Positions 59,001 to 64,000 of a stretch of 64,000 nt of DNA are shown here, in pieces (positions within the stretch are counted from its first letter, which is position 1; each line of letters begins with the position of its first letter). The stretch covers positions 248,001 through 312,000 of the forward strand of contig NZ_JAAUWW010000001.1 of assembly GCF_014694375.1 (NCBI RefSeq), in the 5' to 3' direction. The notes beneath the pieces are model-generated. The model did not search any database. It saw only the letters and a program-made list of their open reading frames with translations, and was not told where the DNA came from. This DNA is from Vibrio sp. S17_S38. Its GTDB lineage: Bacteria; Pseudomonadota; Gammaproteobacteria; Enterobacterales; Vibrionaceae. The translations under genes and the position numbers were made by a program.

Positions 59001-59648
59001 AATACCAAACACAAATAGCCGAGGTGGTAACCCTTGTGGGCATTCCAACATAGTGTCGAGTGTTTCAATAAAATGGTCATAAAGATTGGCACGATGATAA
59101 GGTGATTGACCCAAAGCAACGGTTTGATCATACAAAGCTTGCCACAATAATGGTTGCCACGGATGCTCACCATTGAGTTCATCTACAACTTCCCCAGCTT
59201 CCCACGTTGCAATCCATTCCGGGCGATAAACTAAGTATCCATCAAAGGTATCCGCAATTTTTTCAGCTAATTGATAGCACTTAGATTGGTCATTATCATC
59301 TTGTAAATACTGTTTTAACGGCGCGAATTCCGGCTGTTCTAATTGCAATGGCAACAGCTGCATCAGTTTCCATGTCATCGCCTCTTTGTTAAAAGCGCTG
59401 CGTTTAGGCACATCCGTAAGAACTCTGGTAAACATGTCCCAGATAAACGTAGCAGGAAGAGGAAAGGTTAAATTGGCGGCAACACCAAACTCTTGCGCCA
59501 TTTCCATCTTTAACCATTGTGACATTCCTGGACTTTGCACCAAAATTTGCTCTGAATCGAATGGATTTTGCAGAGGATTTAAGCGGATAAGTTCCACTAA
59601 TAATGATTTAAGAACATCAACTTGATTGGAATGGTAAATGGTAAACAC
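56064..59648 (-). CDS. recC: RecBCD subunit RecC
   Basis: The chosen GTG at 59648 (followed by FTIYHSNQVDVLKSLLVELI, the RecC opening) gives 1194 aa against 1122 in E. coli; AGG of CAGGTG lies just upstream. The frame extends 25 more codons upstream with no family match. Blocks typical of RecC are QSPGMSQWLKMEMAQEFGVAANL, FPLPATFIWDMF, DIIVMVADINAYSHAIQAVFG, VCLLGMNDGLYPRS and RSRRDDDRYLFLEAL. RecC is an inactive helicase/nuclease that splits the strands and recognises Chi. Confidence 0.96.
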   Translation of the reverse strand: MFTIYHSNQVDVLKSLLVELIRLNPLQNPFDSEQILVQSPGMSQWLKMEMAQEFGVAANLTFPLPATFIWDMFTRVLTDVPKRSAFNKEAMTWKLMQLLPLQLEQPEFAPLKQYLQDDNDQSKCYQLAEKIADTFDGYLVYRPEWIATWEAGEVVDELNGEHPWQPLLWQALYDQTVALGQSPYHRANLYDHFIETLDTMLECPQGLPPRLFVFGITALPPRYMDALHELGKHIDVHLMFTNPCRFYWGDIKDRKYLAKLEAKNRQKMHWLQDRSELGELVPQLKGSIEQNAQQEWQQLHTEDAVGNSLLASMGKLGRDNLYLLSQLEANEIDAFVDIKTTNLLQHIQADILELHEHQDDEKLETSIHKPVVEPNDASFQLHVCHSPMREVEVLHDRLLAMFDADPSIKPRDIIVMVADINAYSHAIQAVFGNAPNERFIPYSISDRSVDQENPILQAFMNLLALPKLRCQASELLELLEVPAVMARFGIKPEEFERVTSWVEQVGIRWGLDESTAQQFELPNQKNNTWLFGIERMLLGYAISEQAGLFLDSEGSIAPFDEVQGMDAELAGKLAEFVSRLQHYRDRLIQTQSFADWQHCLFTLLDDFFLVDLEGESVLTSIRHCLQQLQQQLEDAGVSDDISPQVLEQYLMNHLSSSKVSQRFLAGQVNFCTLMPMRSIPFKTVCLLGMNDGLYPRSVSPESFDLIAGRARPGDRSRRDDDRYLFLEALQSAQQILYISYVGRSIQDNSDKEPSVLVAELLEYCQQNYALSGSEHLPSDESGLAAINAIRHQHPLVPFSPSAFTASFDGKNADIASYAKEWLPVAKSQQLQGSKAENRRNEVELDSYISQLEPNHLGVYSLDLQSLQRFWRLPVRYFFNHRLKSYFDGSAAWSNSLDDEPFSFNGLESYQLSEHLLQSWLEVQSSPNHCGLNTDFNSVAERFIAENKAQGKLPLAEFGQLASQQLINKVEPLTQSLAQLIEKPLEDIEIDLAIDIELDGVSYPHKIVGWLNGLYASAGQPSLVRYRTGSLHCVTMMSCWLEHLCMNASGYPQISDLLGLSNKDGLQHIQFKAMDKNEALNQLTHLVGLYYQGLNSPLWFVPKTAMAGVENGFLKSNWGSADSTWVGLDSPEAQEIATKVMEKTFQDGYTFAGEGSDDYIQRIWKQWTPELADELLELGVDVLKPMLDQVRKIQV

Positions 59649-59752
59649 AAGGCACCTGACAACAATTTCTGTGGGATAACAAAAGACTACCATAAAATTG
59701 TTTTTTATCCCTATACGCTTCATACTTTCGGCTTCAGATATGAAGGATGTCT

Positions 59753-60649
59753 ATGAATATCACACTCAAGCAGATCAAAGTATTTGCGACCATCACCAAG
59801 CACAAAACGCTAACGGTTTCGGCTGAAAAGTTATTTTTATCCAAAGCAGCGGTCAGCTTGTCTTTAGCGGAATTAGAAAAGCAGTTAGGACATCCTTTAT
59901 TTGATCGTGTAAATAATCGTTTGGTCCTCAATCAAGAAGGTAAGCGCTTACTACCTCTTGCTGATGAATTGCTCCACAGAACAGAAGATATTGGCGATCT
60001 TTTTCAACGAAGCAATACGCTTAATGGTGAATTAAAACTCGGTGCTAGCGATACTATTGGCAATCACCTTGCCCCTTACCTTCTACGAGATTTTCGCCAA
60101 CAAACACAACATAAACAACAGAGCTTATTCATTTCGAATACGGCGTTAATTTGCCAAAAATTGATCGATTATCAGCTCGATATTGGTTTGATCGAAGGGA
60201 AAATTCAGTCGGAACAAATCTTAGCCAAAGAATGGGGCCAAGATGAAATGTGCGTGGTGTGCTCACCCGACCACCCACTATCTCAGAAACCAGAAATATT
60301 AATGCGTGATTTAGAGTCAACCACATGGCTACTACGAGAAGCTGGTTCAGGGACTCGAGAGTTTTTCTTGCGCACCATCGCGCCAAGACTAGAAAACTGG
60401 CACGAGGCTTTTCAGCTTAATACTACTGAGGCTATTTTAAATGCCACCACTGCCAATCTTGGCCTTGCGTGTTTATCTCGCTTGGCTGCGCATTCCGCGA
60501 TTGAAAGCAAACGAGTGGTAGAACTCCCCTTGCCACTCGATATGACACGCCGATTCTGGTTACTGGTACATACAGAAAAATACCAAAGCCCACTGTTGAA
60601 AAGCTTTATTGATTTTAGTTCTGAATGGAAACAGCCTAAGCATGATTAG
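59753..60649 (+). CDS. LysR-family regulator, CysB/YeiE-like
   Basis: The 298-aa protein has a LysR helix-turn-helix (LKQIKVFATITKHKTLTVSAEKLFLSKAAVSLSLAELEKQLG) and a two-lobed effector domain with LGASDTIGNHLAPYLL and LREAGSGTREFF, features of the YeiE/CysL subgroup. AAGG at 59743-59746 fits the second Met (59753) better than the first (59747). It is divergent from recC with about 100 bases between; its target is not evident from neighbours. Confidence 0.88.
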   Translation: MNITLKQIKVFATITKHKTLTVSAEKLFLSKAAVSLSLAELEKQLGHPLFDRVNNRLVLNQEGKRLLPLADELLHRTEDIGDLFQRSNTLNGELKLGASDTIGNHLAPYLLRDFRQQTQHKQQSLFISNTALICQKLIDYQLDIGLIEGKIQSEQILAKEWGQDEMCVVCSPDHPLSQKPEILMRDLESTTWLLREAGSGTREFFLRTIAPRLENWHEAFQLNTTEAILNATTANLGLACLSRLAAHSAIESKRVVELPLPLDMTRRFWLLVHTEKYQSPLLKSFIDFSSEWKQPKHD

Positions 60650-60686
60650 TTATATCCACTTAATCTAATTAGACAATTCACACACC

Positions 60687-61070
60687 TTAACCGAACAATT
60701 TACTCCAGATGCTTGGGTTGCGCTTGCCATGATATTCAATACGAAGTTTGTCGACTTGGCGTAGCTCTTGCTGTGCTTGAGCAAGCTCCCCAGCTTCCAG
60801 ATCTGCCTCTACATTATTCAGTGCGACCGTTAGTTTATTGAACCCTTCTAAATACAAATCTTGTTTTTCTGGCGGATAAGTACCTAATTTTGCTTTATTG
60901 ATCAAGTTTGTCAGGTTGGTAACTGGTACTTGCATCTCACTAATACTCTTCGCTTCAGCCGCATGCTTAAATTCGAGTTTCATTTCTTTCATGGTGGCTT
61001 TCAGATCCGATCCAGCAGCATACACATTTGCGGTAATCAATAAGGCAATAAATGGAATTAATTTTTTCAT
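60687..61070 (-). CDS. cybC: Cytochrome b562
   Basis: The 127-aa protein has a signal peptide ending NVYA and a four-helix-bundle mature part. Met27 (DLKATMKEM) and His114 (LRIEYHGKR) sit where cytochrome b562 places its two axial heme ligands. It binds heme non-covalently in the periplasm and may carry electrons; its partner is unknown. It is convergent with the LysR gene 37 bases away. Confidence 0.9.
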   Translation of the reverse strand: MKKLIPFIALLITANVYAAGSDLKATMKEMKLEFKHAAEAKSISEMQVPVTNLTNLINKAKLGTYPPEKQDLYLEGFNKLTVALNNVEADLEAGELAQAQQELRQVDKLRIEYHGKRNPSIWSKLFG

Positions 61071-61274
61071 AGCACAACTTTCTTTGGTATTTGAATGAGG
61101 ATGGGAGTGTAACGAAAGCTGCTAATTGGACACAAGCAGAACTTGTATTAAGGTGTTACAGCATGAACTGATATGGTTCTTTTGCGTAAAGTAATTGAAG
61201 TTGCAGTAAAATGGCAAGCAAGGATCTATCCCATCAAACTGCAACGGCTATTTTAAGTAAGGCGAGCACTTTTA

Positions 61275-61652
61275 TTACGCTGCTCTCTCAACCAATACCT
61301 GTTTAAAAGCAAACATCCCATTTAAGGCGGCTGGAAAACCGGCATAAACCGACATCTGCAATATGACTTCTTTTATTTCATCCTCACTGCAACCAACATT
61401 AAGCGCTGCATTCAAATGAACTTTAAGTTGAGGAGTACAATTTCCTAGTGCCGTTAATGCAGCAACCGTGGCGATTTCTCGAGATTTTAAATCCAACCCA
61501 GAACGGGAGTAAATATCCCCAAAGGGAAATTCAATTATATATTTGGCTAAATCGGGGCAAATATCTTGCAAGCTTTCGATGACACTTGTACCAGCCTCAC
61601 TATCAATACTAGTGAGTAATTCTAAACCTGAATCAAAACGTGATTTTGTCAT
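61275..61652 (-). CDS. Carboxymuconolactone decarboxylase-family protein
   Basis: The 125-aa protein shows the CMD layout: LKSREIATVAALTALGN, KVHLNAALNVGCSEDEIKEVILQMSVYAGFPAALNG. It lacks the CxxC of AhpD-type members, so it is closer to the gamma-CMD-like type. Such small CMD proteins often accompany MerR regulators in aldehyde or redox responses. A MerR-type promoter lies 30-60 bases upstream and AGGAA precedes the ATG, so expression is probably switched by the adjacent MerR protein. Confidence 0.88.
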   Translation of the reverse strand: MTKSRFDSGLELLTSIDSEAGTSVIESLQDICPDLAKYIIEFPFGDIYSRSGLDLKSREIATVAALTALGNCTPQLKVHLNAALNVGCSEDEIKEVILQMSVYAGFPAALNGMFAFKQVLVERAA

Positions 61653-61683
61653 TGGTGTGTTCCTGTTTTATGAGTACAGGCAC

Positions 61684-61714
61684 ACCATACAAGTTAGAGT
61701 GAACTCTAAGTCAA
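61684..61714 (-). promoter_or_regulatory. MerR-type promoter of the CMD gene
   Basis: Read on the minus strand, TTGACT (61714-61709) and TATGGT (61689-61684) are separated by exactly 19 bases, and the palindrome TTAGAGT-GA-ACTCTAA (61694-61709) fills that spacer. This is the geometry of MerR-family targets, in which activator binding realigns an over-long spacer. The -35 overlaps the end of the merR gene itself. Transcription would start about 25 bases before the CMD start codon. Confidence 0.8.
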
Positions 61715-62067
61715 TCGACTTTTCCACTTTTATAAAGATTTATCTTATCTTCTAAAGCATGCAGATGTTTTTGTTGTTGATCGATATGAGCCCTCAAATT
61801 TTCTTTATGTTGCTCCAATAATATTTGGCGCAACATGACAGATTCAGATCCAACCTCCCTCAACTTTGCATACTCCAAAATCTCTTCAAGAGGCATTGCT
61901 GTTTCTTTTAAACGCTTGATAAAACTGATCCACTTAAAATCCATCGAACTATATACTCGATGCCCACTGCTATTTCTCTGAACATTTTTAAGCAAACCGA
62001 TTTTTTCGTAATACCGTAAAGTATGAGGAGACAACTCCACCAAACTAGAAAATTCACTCATGTTCAT
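61711..62067 (-). CDS. MerR-family regulator (AdhR-like)
   Basis: The 118-aa protein has the MerR winged helix (MNMSEFSSLVELSPHTLRYYEKIGLL, HRVYSSMDFKWISFIKRLKETAMPLEEI) and a long C-terminal coiled-coil helix ending after the dimer contact. It has few cysteines and no metal loop, so it resembles the AdhR/aldehyde-responsive group rather than metal sensors. It lies directly upstream of the CMD gene on the same strand, with a MerR-type promoter at the junction. Confidence 0.9.
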   Translation of the reverse strand: MNMSEFSSLVELSPHTLRYYEKIGLLKNVQRNSSGHRVYSSMDFKWISFIKRLKETAMPLEEILEYAKLREVGSESVMLRQILLEQHKENLRAHIDQQQKHLHALEDKINLYKSGKVD

Positions 62068-62526
62068 AATCTTGCCTCTGAGTTTTGTTTATTTAAAGCT
62101 GGGTGTTTTAGTTTTTGTACAAAAGTATTTAGACAACGCATTAAATTATCAAGTCAATTAGTCCATGTATAAAAAATTCACGACCTGTTATAGCGCAACT
62201 ACAGTTAATTAGCATAAAGATCTGATAAACCCGAACTGACTTTATACACGATCGCAGATCATCAATTAGTTTATGAGGATAATAAACCTTAACTATCGAT
62301 TTTTTGAAGCGTGTAATCGGTTTAATGTGATAAAGAAAGCGAGAAACCAAAATACTAGTCACCCTATACATGAGCATAGGCAAAGAAAAATAGTAGATCT
62401 CTCGCAGCTATTTAAGCCCTAACCGACGGCTAGAGATCCTGAATCACGTTCGCCCATCTCGGTTCATGATTACCATTTCGTAACCATCAATAAGACTTTC
62501 CCCAACTAGACAAACACACAAAAAAA
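62068..62526. other. Intergenic region between merR and yebG
   Basis: About 460 bases hold no credible gene. An 80-codon minus-strand frame (62141-62383) has a composition unlike a real protein and no ribosome site. The GC-richer piece near 62400-62500 has no recognisable tRNA or attachment-site structure. Confidence 0.5.
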
Positions 62527-62542
62527 CTGTATAAAAAACCAG
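62527..62542 (+). promoter_or_regulatory. LexA (SOS) box upstream of yebG
   Basis: CTGTATAAAAAACCAG matches CTGT-N8-ACAG with one change (CCAG), and the outer bases extend the symmetry to AACTG/CAGTT. It lies about 33 bases before the yebG ATG, where LexA would cover the promoter. Confidence 0.75.
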
Positions 62543-62574
62543 TTCAAATAAACTTATATAATACGGGGATAACC

Positions 62575-62877
62575 ATGGCTGTAATCGTCAAGTACGTGGT
62601 GGAACGCAACGGAGAAGAGAAGATGACTTTTACTTCTAAAGCTGAAGCAGACGCTTATGACAAAATGCTCGATATCGCGGATGAGCTTTTTACTTTGCTA
62701 GAAACCAGTAAGCTGATTGAAGATGATGCGAAGAAAGAAGAATTATCTCTTTATCTTGCTCAAAACAAAGAAGAAGTACTTTATGCGCTCGGTGCTAAAC
62801 GTAAACCTGCACCGAAAAAAGCCAAAAAAGAAACCGTAGAAGAACCAGCTTCTAACGATGATGAGCAAGTGGCTTAA
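62575..62877 (+). CDS. yebG: YebG, SOS-inducible protein
   Basis: The 100-aa protein opens MAVIVKYVVERNGEEKMTF and has DAYDKMLDIADELFTLLE, LSLYLAQNKEEVLYAL, then a Lys/Ala/Pro-rich and acidic tail, matching YebG (96 aa in E. coli). In E. coli it is LexA-controlled, and its biochemical role is unclear. GGGGAT precedes the ATG. The LexA-like box supports the call. Confidence 0.93.
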   Translation: MAVIVKYVVERNGEEKMTFTSKAEADAYDKMLDIADELFTLLETSKLIEDDAKKEELSLYLAQNKEEVLYALGAKRKPAPKKAKKETVEEPASNDDEQVA

Positions 62878-62908
62878 TATCCATCCCATTTTTTGCTCTC
62901 ATTAATCA

Positions 62909-62942
62909 AAAGGCAATAACAGCACACGCCGTTATTGCCTTT
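62909..62942 (+). terminator. Terminator of yebG
   Basis: AAAGGCAATAAC (62909-62920) and GTTATTGCCTTT (62931-62942) form a 12-bp stem with a 10-base loop, followed by ATTG. Confidence 0.82.
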
Positions 62943-63029
62943 ATTGTTTATGATGAACGCACTTTATAGTTTCAATTCACAGTATTAACGGTCCTATTTT
63001 TCAGTTGGCTTTTCACTGCAAATAAGATA

Positions 63030-63061
63030 TTGTATACAATTGATTGCAAAATTGTTTACAA
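63030..63061. promoter_or_regulatory. Tandem GntR-like operators upstream of satP
   Basis: TTGTATACAA (63030-63039) and TTGTTTACAA (63052-63061) are two near-identical palindromes with centres 22 bases apart, two helical turns. TTGT-N2-ACAA is the core recognised by many GntR/FCD regulators. The second overlaps the proposed -35. Confidence 0.6.
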
Positions 63062-63080
63062 AACTCCATTTCAATGATAT
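63052..63080 (+). promoter_or_regulatory. Candidate satP promoter
   Basis: TTGTTT (63052-63057), a 17-base spacer and TGATAT (63075-63080) make a plausible sigma-70 promoter, with a start about 33 bases before the ATG. The -35 coincides with the second palindrome, suggesting repression. Confidence 0.45.
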
Positions 63081-63119
63081 TAGTATTCGTATGTTCAATT
63101 ACTAATCATCCCGCAAACT

Positions 63120-63719
63120 ATGAAAAACGCCTCCATTGATTACACTCCACTTGGCCTATTCGGTTTTAGCATTACCAGTATTTTAATTAATTTACATGGC
63201 TTAGGCGTATTTCCATTGAATGCATTAGTGATTTCGATGGCACTCGTTTTTGGTGGCGCAACGCAATTACTGGTAGGCATGCAAGCGTATAAGCATGGTT
63301 ACAGCTTTGCAGGGATCACTTTCAGTGCGTATGGTCTTTATTGGCTATCTTATGTGGGGATCTTATTGCTTCCTGCTCTTAATATCGTCCCGACACCACC
63401 CGCAGCTTTAGTGGGATCTTATTTCATTTTATGGGGCATTTTCACCAGCACGATGACCATCATTGCTCATCGTTTAACTCGACTGGATTTTGTGGTTTTT
63501 CTCAGCTTAGCCATGGTTTATTTCTTACTCGCTCTGTATCAATTTCTACCATTTTCCAGCATTAATATTTTAGCCAGTATTATGGGAATCGTTTGTGGTT
63601 GCTGTGCATTTTATTTAGCGATGACTAAAGTACTTCAACAGGAATTAGTTTTTCTGCCTTTGCCTGCCCAAATTGTTTTGCCTTCAAAAAATACTGACGT
63701 TCAACAAGAACATTTATAA
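63120..63719 (+). CDS. satP: SatP/YaaH-family acetate-succinate transporter
   Basis: The 199-aa protein has six transmembrane helices and family blocks YTPLGLFGFSITSILINLHGLG (the NPAPLGL motif region), FGGATQLLVGMQAYKHG and SYGLYWLSYVGILLLPAL, as in the AceTr family (GPR1/FUN34/SatP). It imports acetate or succinate with protons. No convincing ribosome site is seen before the ATG. A pair of GntR-like operators precedes it. Confidence 0.9.
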   Translation: MKNASIDYTPLGLFGFSITSILINLHGLGVFPLNALVISMALVFGGATQLLVGMQAYKHGYSFAGITFSAYGLYWLSYVGILLLPALNIVPTPPAALVGSYFILWGIFTSTMTIIAHRLTRLDFVVFLSLAMVYFLLALYQFLPFSSINILASIMGIVCGCCAFYLAMTKVLQQELVFLPLPAQIVLPSKNTDVQQEHL

Positions 63720-63865
63720 GAAACCGTCATCAATTGTGATTATTTTCACTTCAAGCCTTTCCACTCAGGCAAGCAATCATTATGATTGGCTTAACAACAT
63801 TACATTCAATGGGCAACCTGATTGATCATACCAGCCCACTATTTTGACATGGAGAGACATCTTAA

Positions 63866-64000
63866 ATGGCTAATTTCGCACTTGCCTTCGGCACCGCAAC
63901 CAAAAACCGTGACGGTAAAATCATTGAAGCATTCTTCCCTCACCCAGTATTAAACCCATCTGATGCTTTAGTTGCTGCCGTTTCTCAAGTTACTGGCTAC
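63866..64000 (+). CDS. dapD: Tetrahydrodipicolinate N-succinyltransferase DapD (3' end cut)
   Basis: The first 45 codons read MANFALAFGTATKNRDGKII, then EAFFPHPVLNPSDALVAAVSQVTGY, which matches the N-terminus of the longer DapD type found in Vibrio and Pseudomonas. GGAGA lies about ten bases before the ATG. It succinylates tetrahydrodipicolinate, the step whose product chain is later opened by DapE in this window. The rest lies beyond the window edge. Confidence 0.88.
   Translation, partial: MANFALAFGTATKNRDGKIIEAFFPHPVLNPSDALVAAVSQVTGY

Noticed and set aside
62141..62383. 80-codon minus-strand frame in the merR-yebG gap
   Set aside because: No ribosome site, no recognisable domain and a composition typical of chance AT-rich frames.
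62400..62500. Possible tRNA or attachment site (GGTTCATGATTACC resembles a T-arm)
   Set aside because: No acceptor stem, anticodon arm or CCA context can be drawn around it, and no integrase is present.

Overview
The window looks like a chromosomal segment from a member of the Vibrionaceae, most likely Vibrio. The main pointers are a toxS fragment at the left edge, the order ligA-zipA / cysZ-cysK-ptsH-ptsI-crr, several small Vibrio-type families (DUF2897, DUF2956, DUF2999, DUF2066, DUF2069), recC-recB-recD without ptrA, and a DapD of the type found in Vibrio and Pseudomonas. Base composition is moderately AT-rich throughout. I cannot name a species. Almost all of the window is core metabolism and DNA or envelope maintenance. 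I see no prophage, transposase, integron, CRISPR array, rRNA or tRNA.

Layout. 1-5.3 kb: end of toxS, a YfcH-type epimerase, the chaperone CnoX, copper regulator CueR, a CsgI/YccT-like secreted protein and a major porin. 5.9-14.1 kb: DNA ligase LigA and division protein ZipA on the minus strand, then sulfate transport and cysteine synthesis (cysZ, cysK) and the general PTS (ptsH, ptsI, crr). 14.2-16.6 kb: a DyP peroxidase with YfeZ-like DUF2919, and small proteins. 16.8-22.7 kb: yffB-dapE-M15 peptidase-DUF2897, then bamC-dapA facing gcvR-bcp. 22.8-27.2 kb: perM with a TusA-like gene, facing bepA, yfgD, a WrbA-type flavoprotein and DUF2069. 27.2-31.4 kb: a LysR regulator divergent from an MDR reductase, a YqhD-type alcohol dehydrogenase and a glutathione transferase, which together suggest carbonyl or electrophile handling.

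31.4-39.9 kb: DUF2066, upp divergent from purM-purN with a near-perfect PurR box between, then yafJ-gmhA divergent from fadE with a FadR-like site. 40.0-43.4 kb: a visibly AT-richer block of a LysE-type exporter, an AraC regulator and a type-2 2-isopropylmalate synthase; this is the most accessory-looking part. 43.7-49.6 kb: DUF2999, dnaQ, rnhA, tcdA, mltA, argA and a TabA-like protein. 49.6-59.7 kb: RecBCD nuclease. 59.7-64 kb: a LysR regulator, cytochrome b562, a carboxymuconolactone-decarboxylase-family protein controlled in all likelihood by an adjacent MerR regulator, SOS gene yebG, acetate transporter satP and the start of dapD.

Regulatory logic is unusually legible here. Candidate sites match CRP (upstream of the porin), PurR (upp/purM), FadR (fadE), ArgR (argA), LexA (yebG), a MerR-type 19-bp-spacer promoter (61684-61714) and a tandem GntR-like operator pair (satP). 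No undescribed defence or mobile system was found. The best leads are the leuA2-araC-lysE block with its long leader, the MerR/CMD switch, the satP operators, and a plus-strand terminator lying between the minus-strand genes recC and recB. All statements come from reading the sequence and remembered family knowledge; no search or computation was run.
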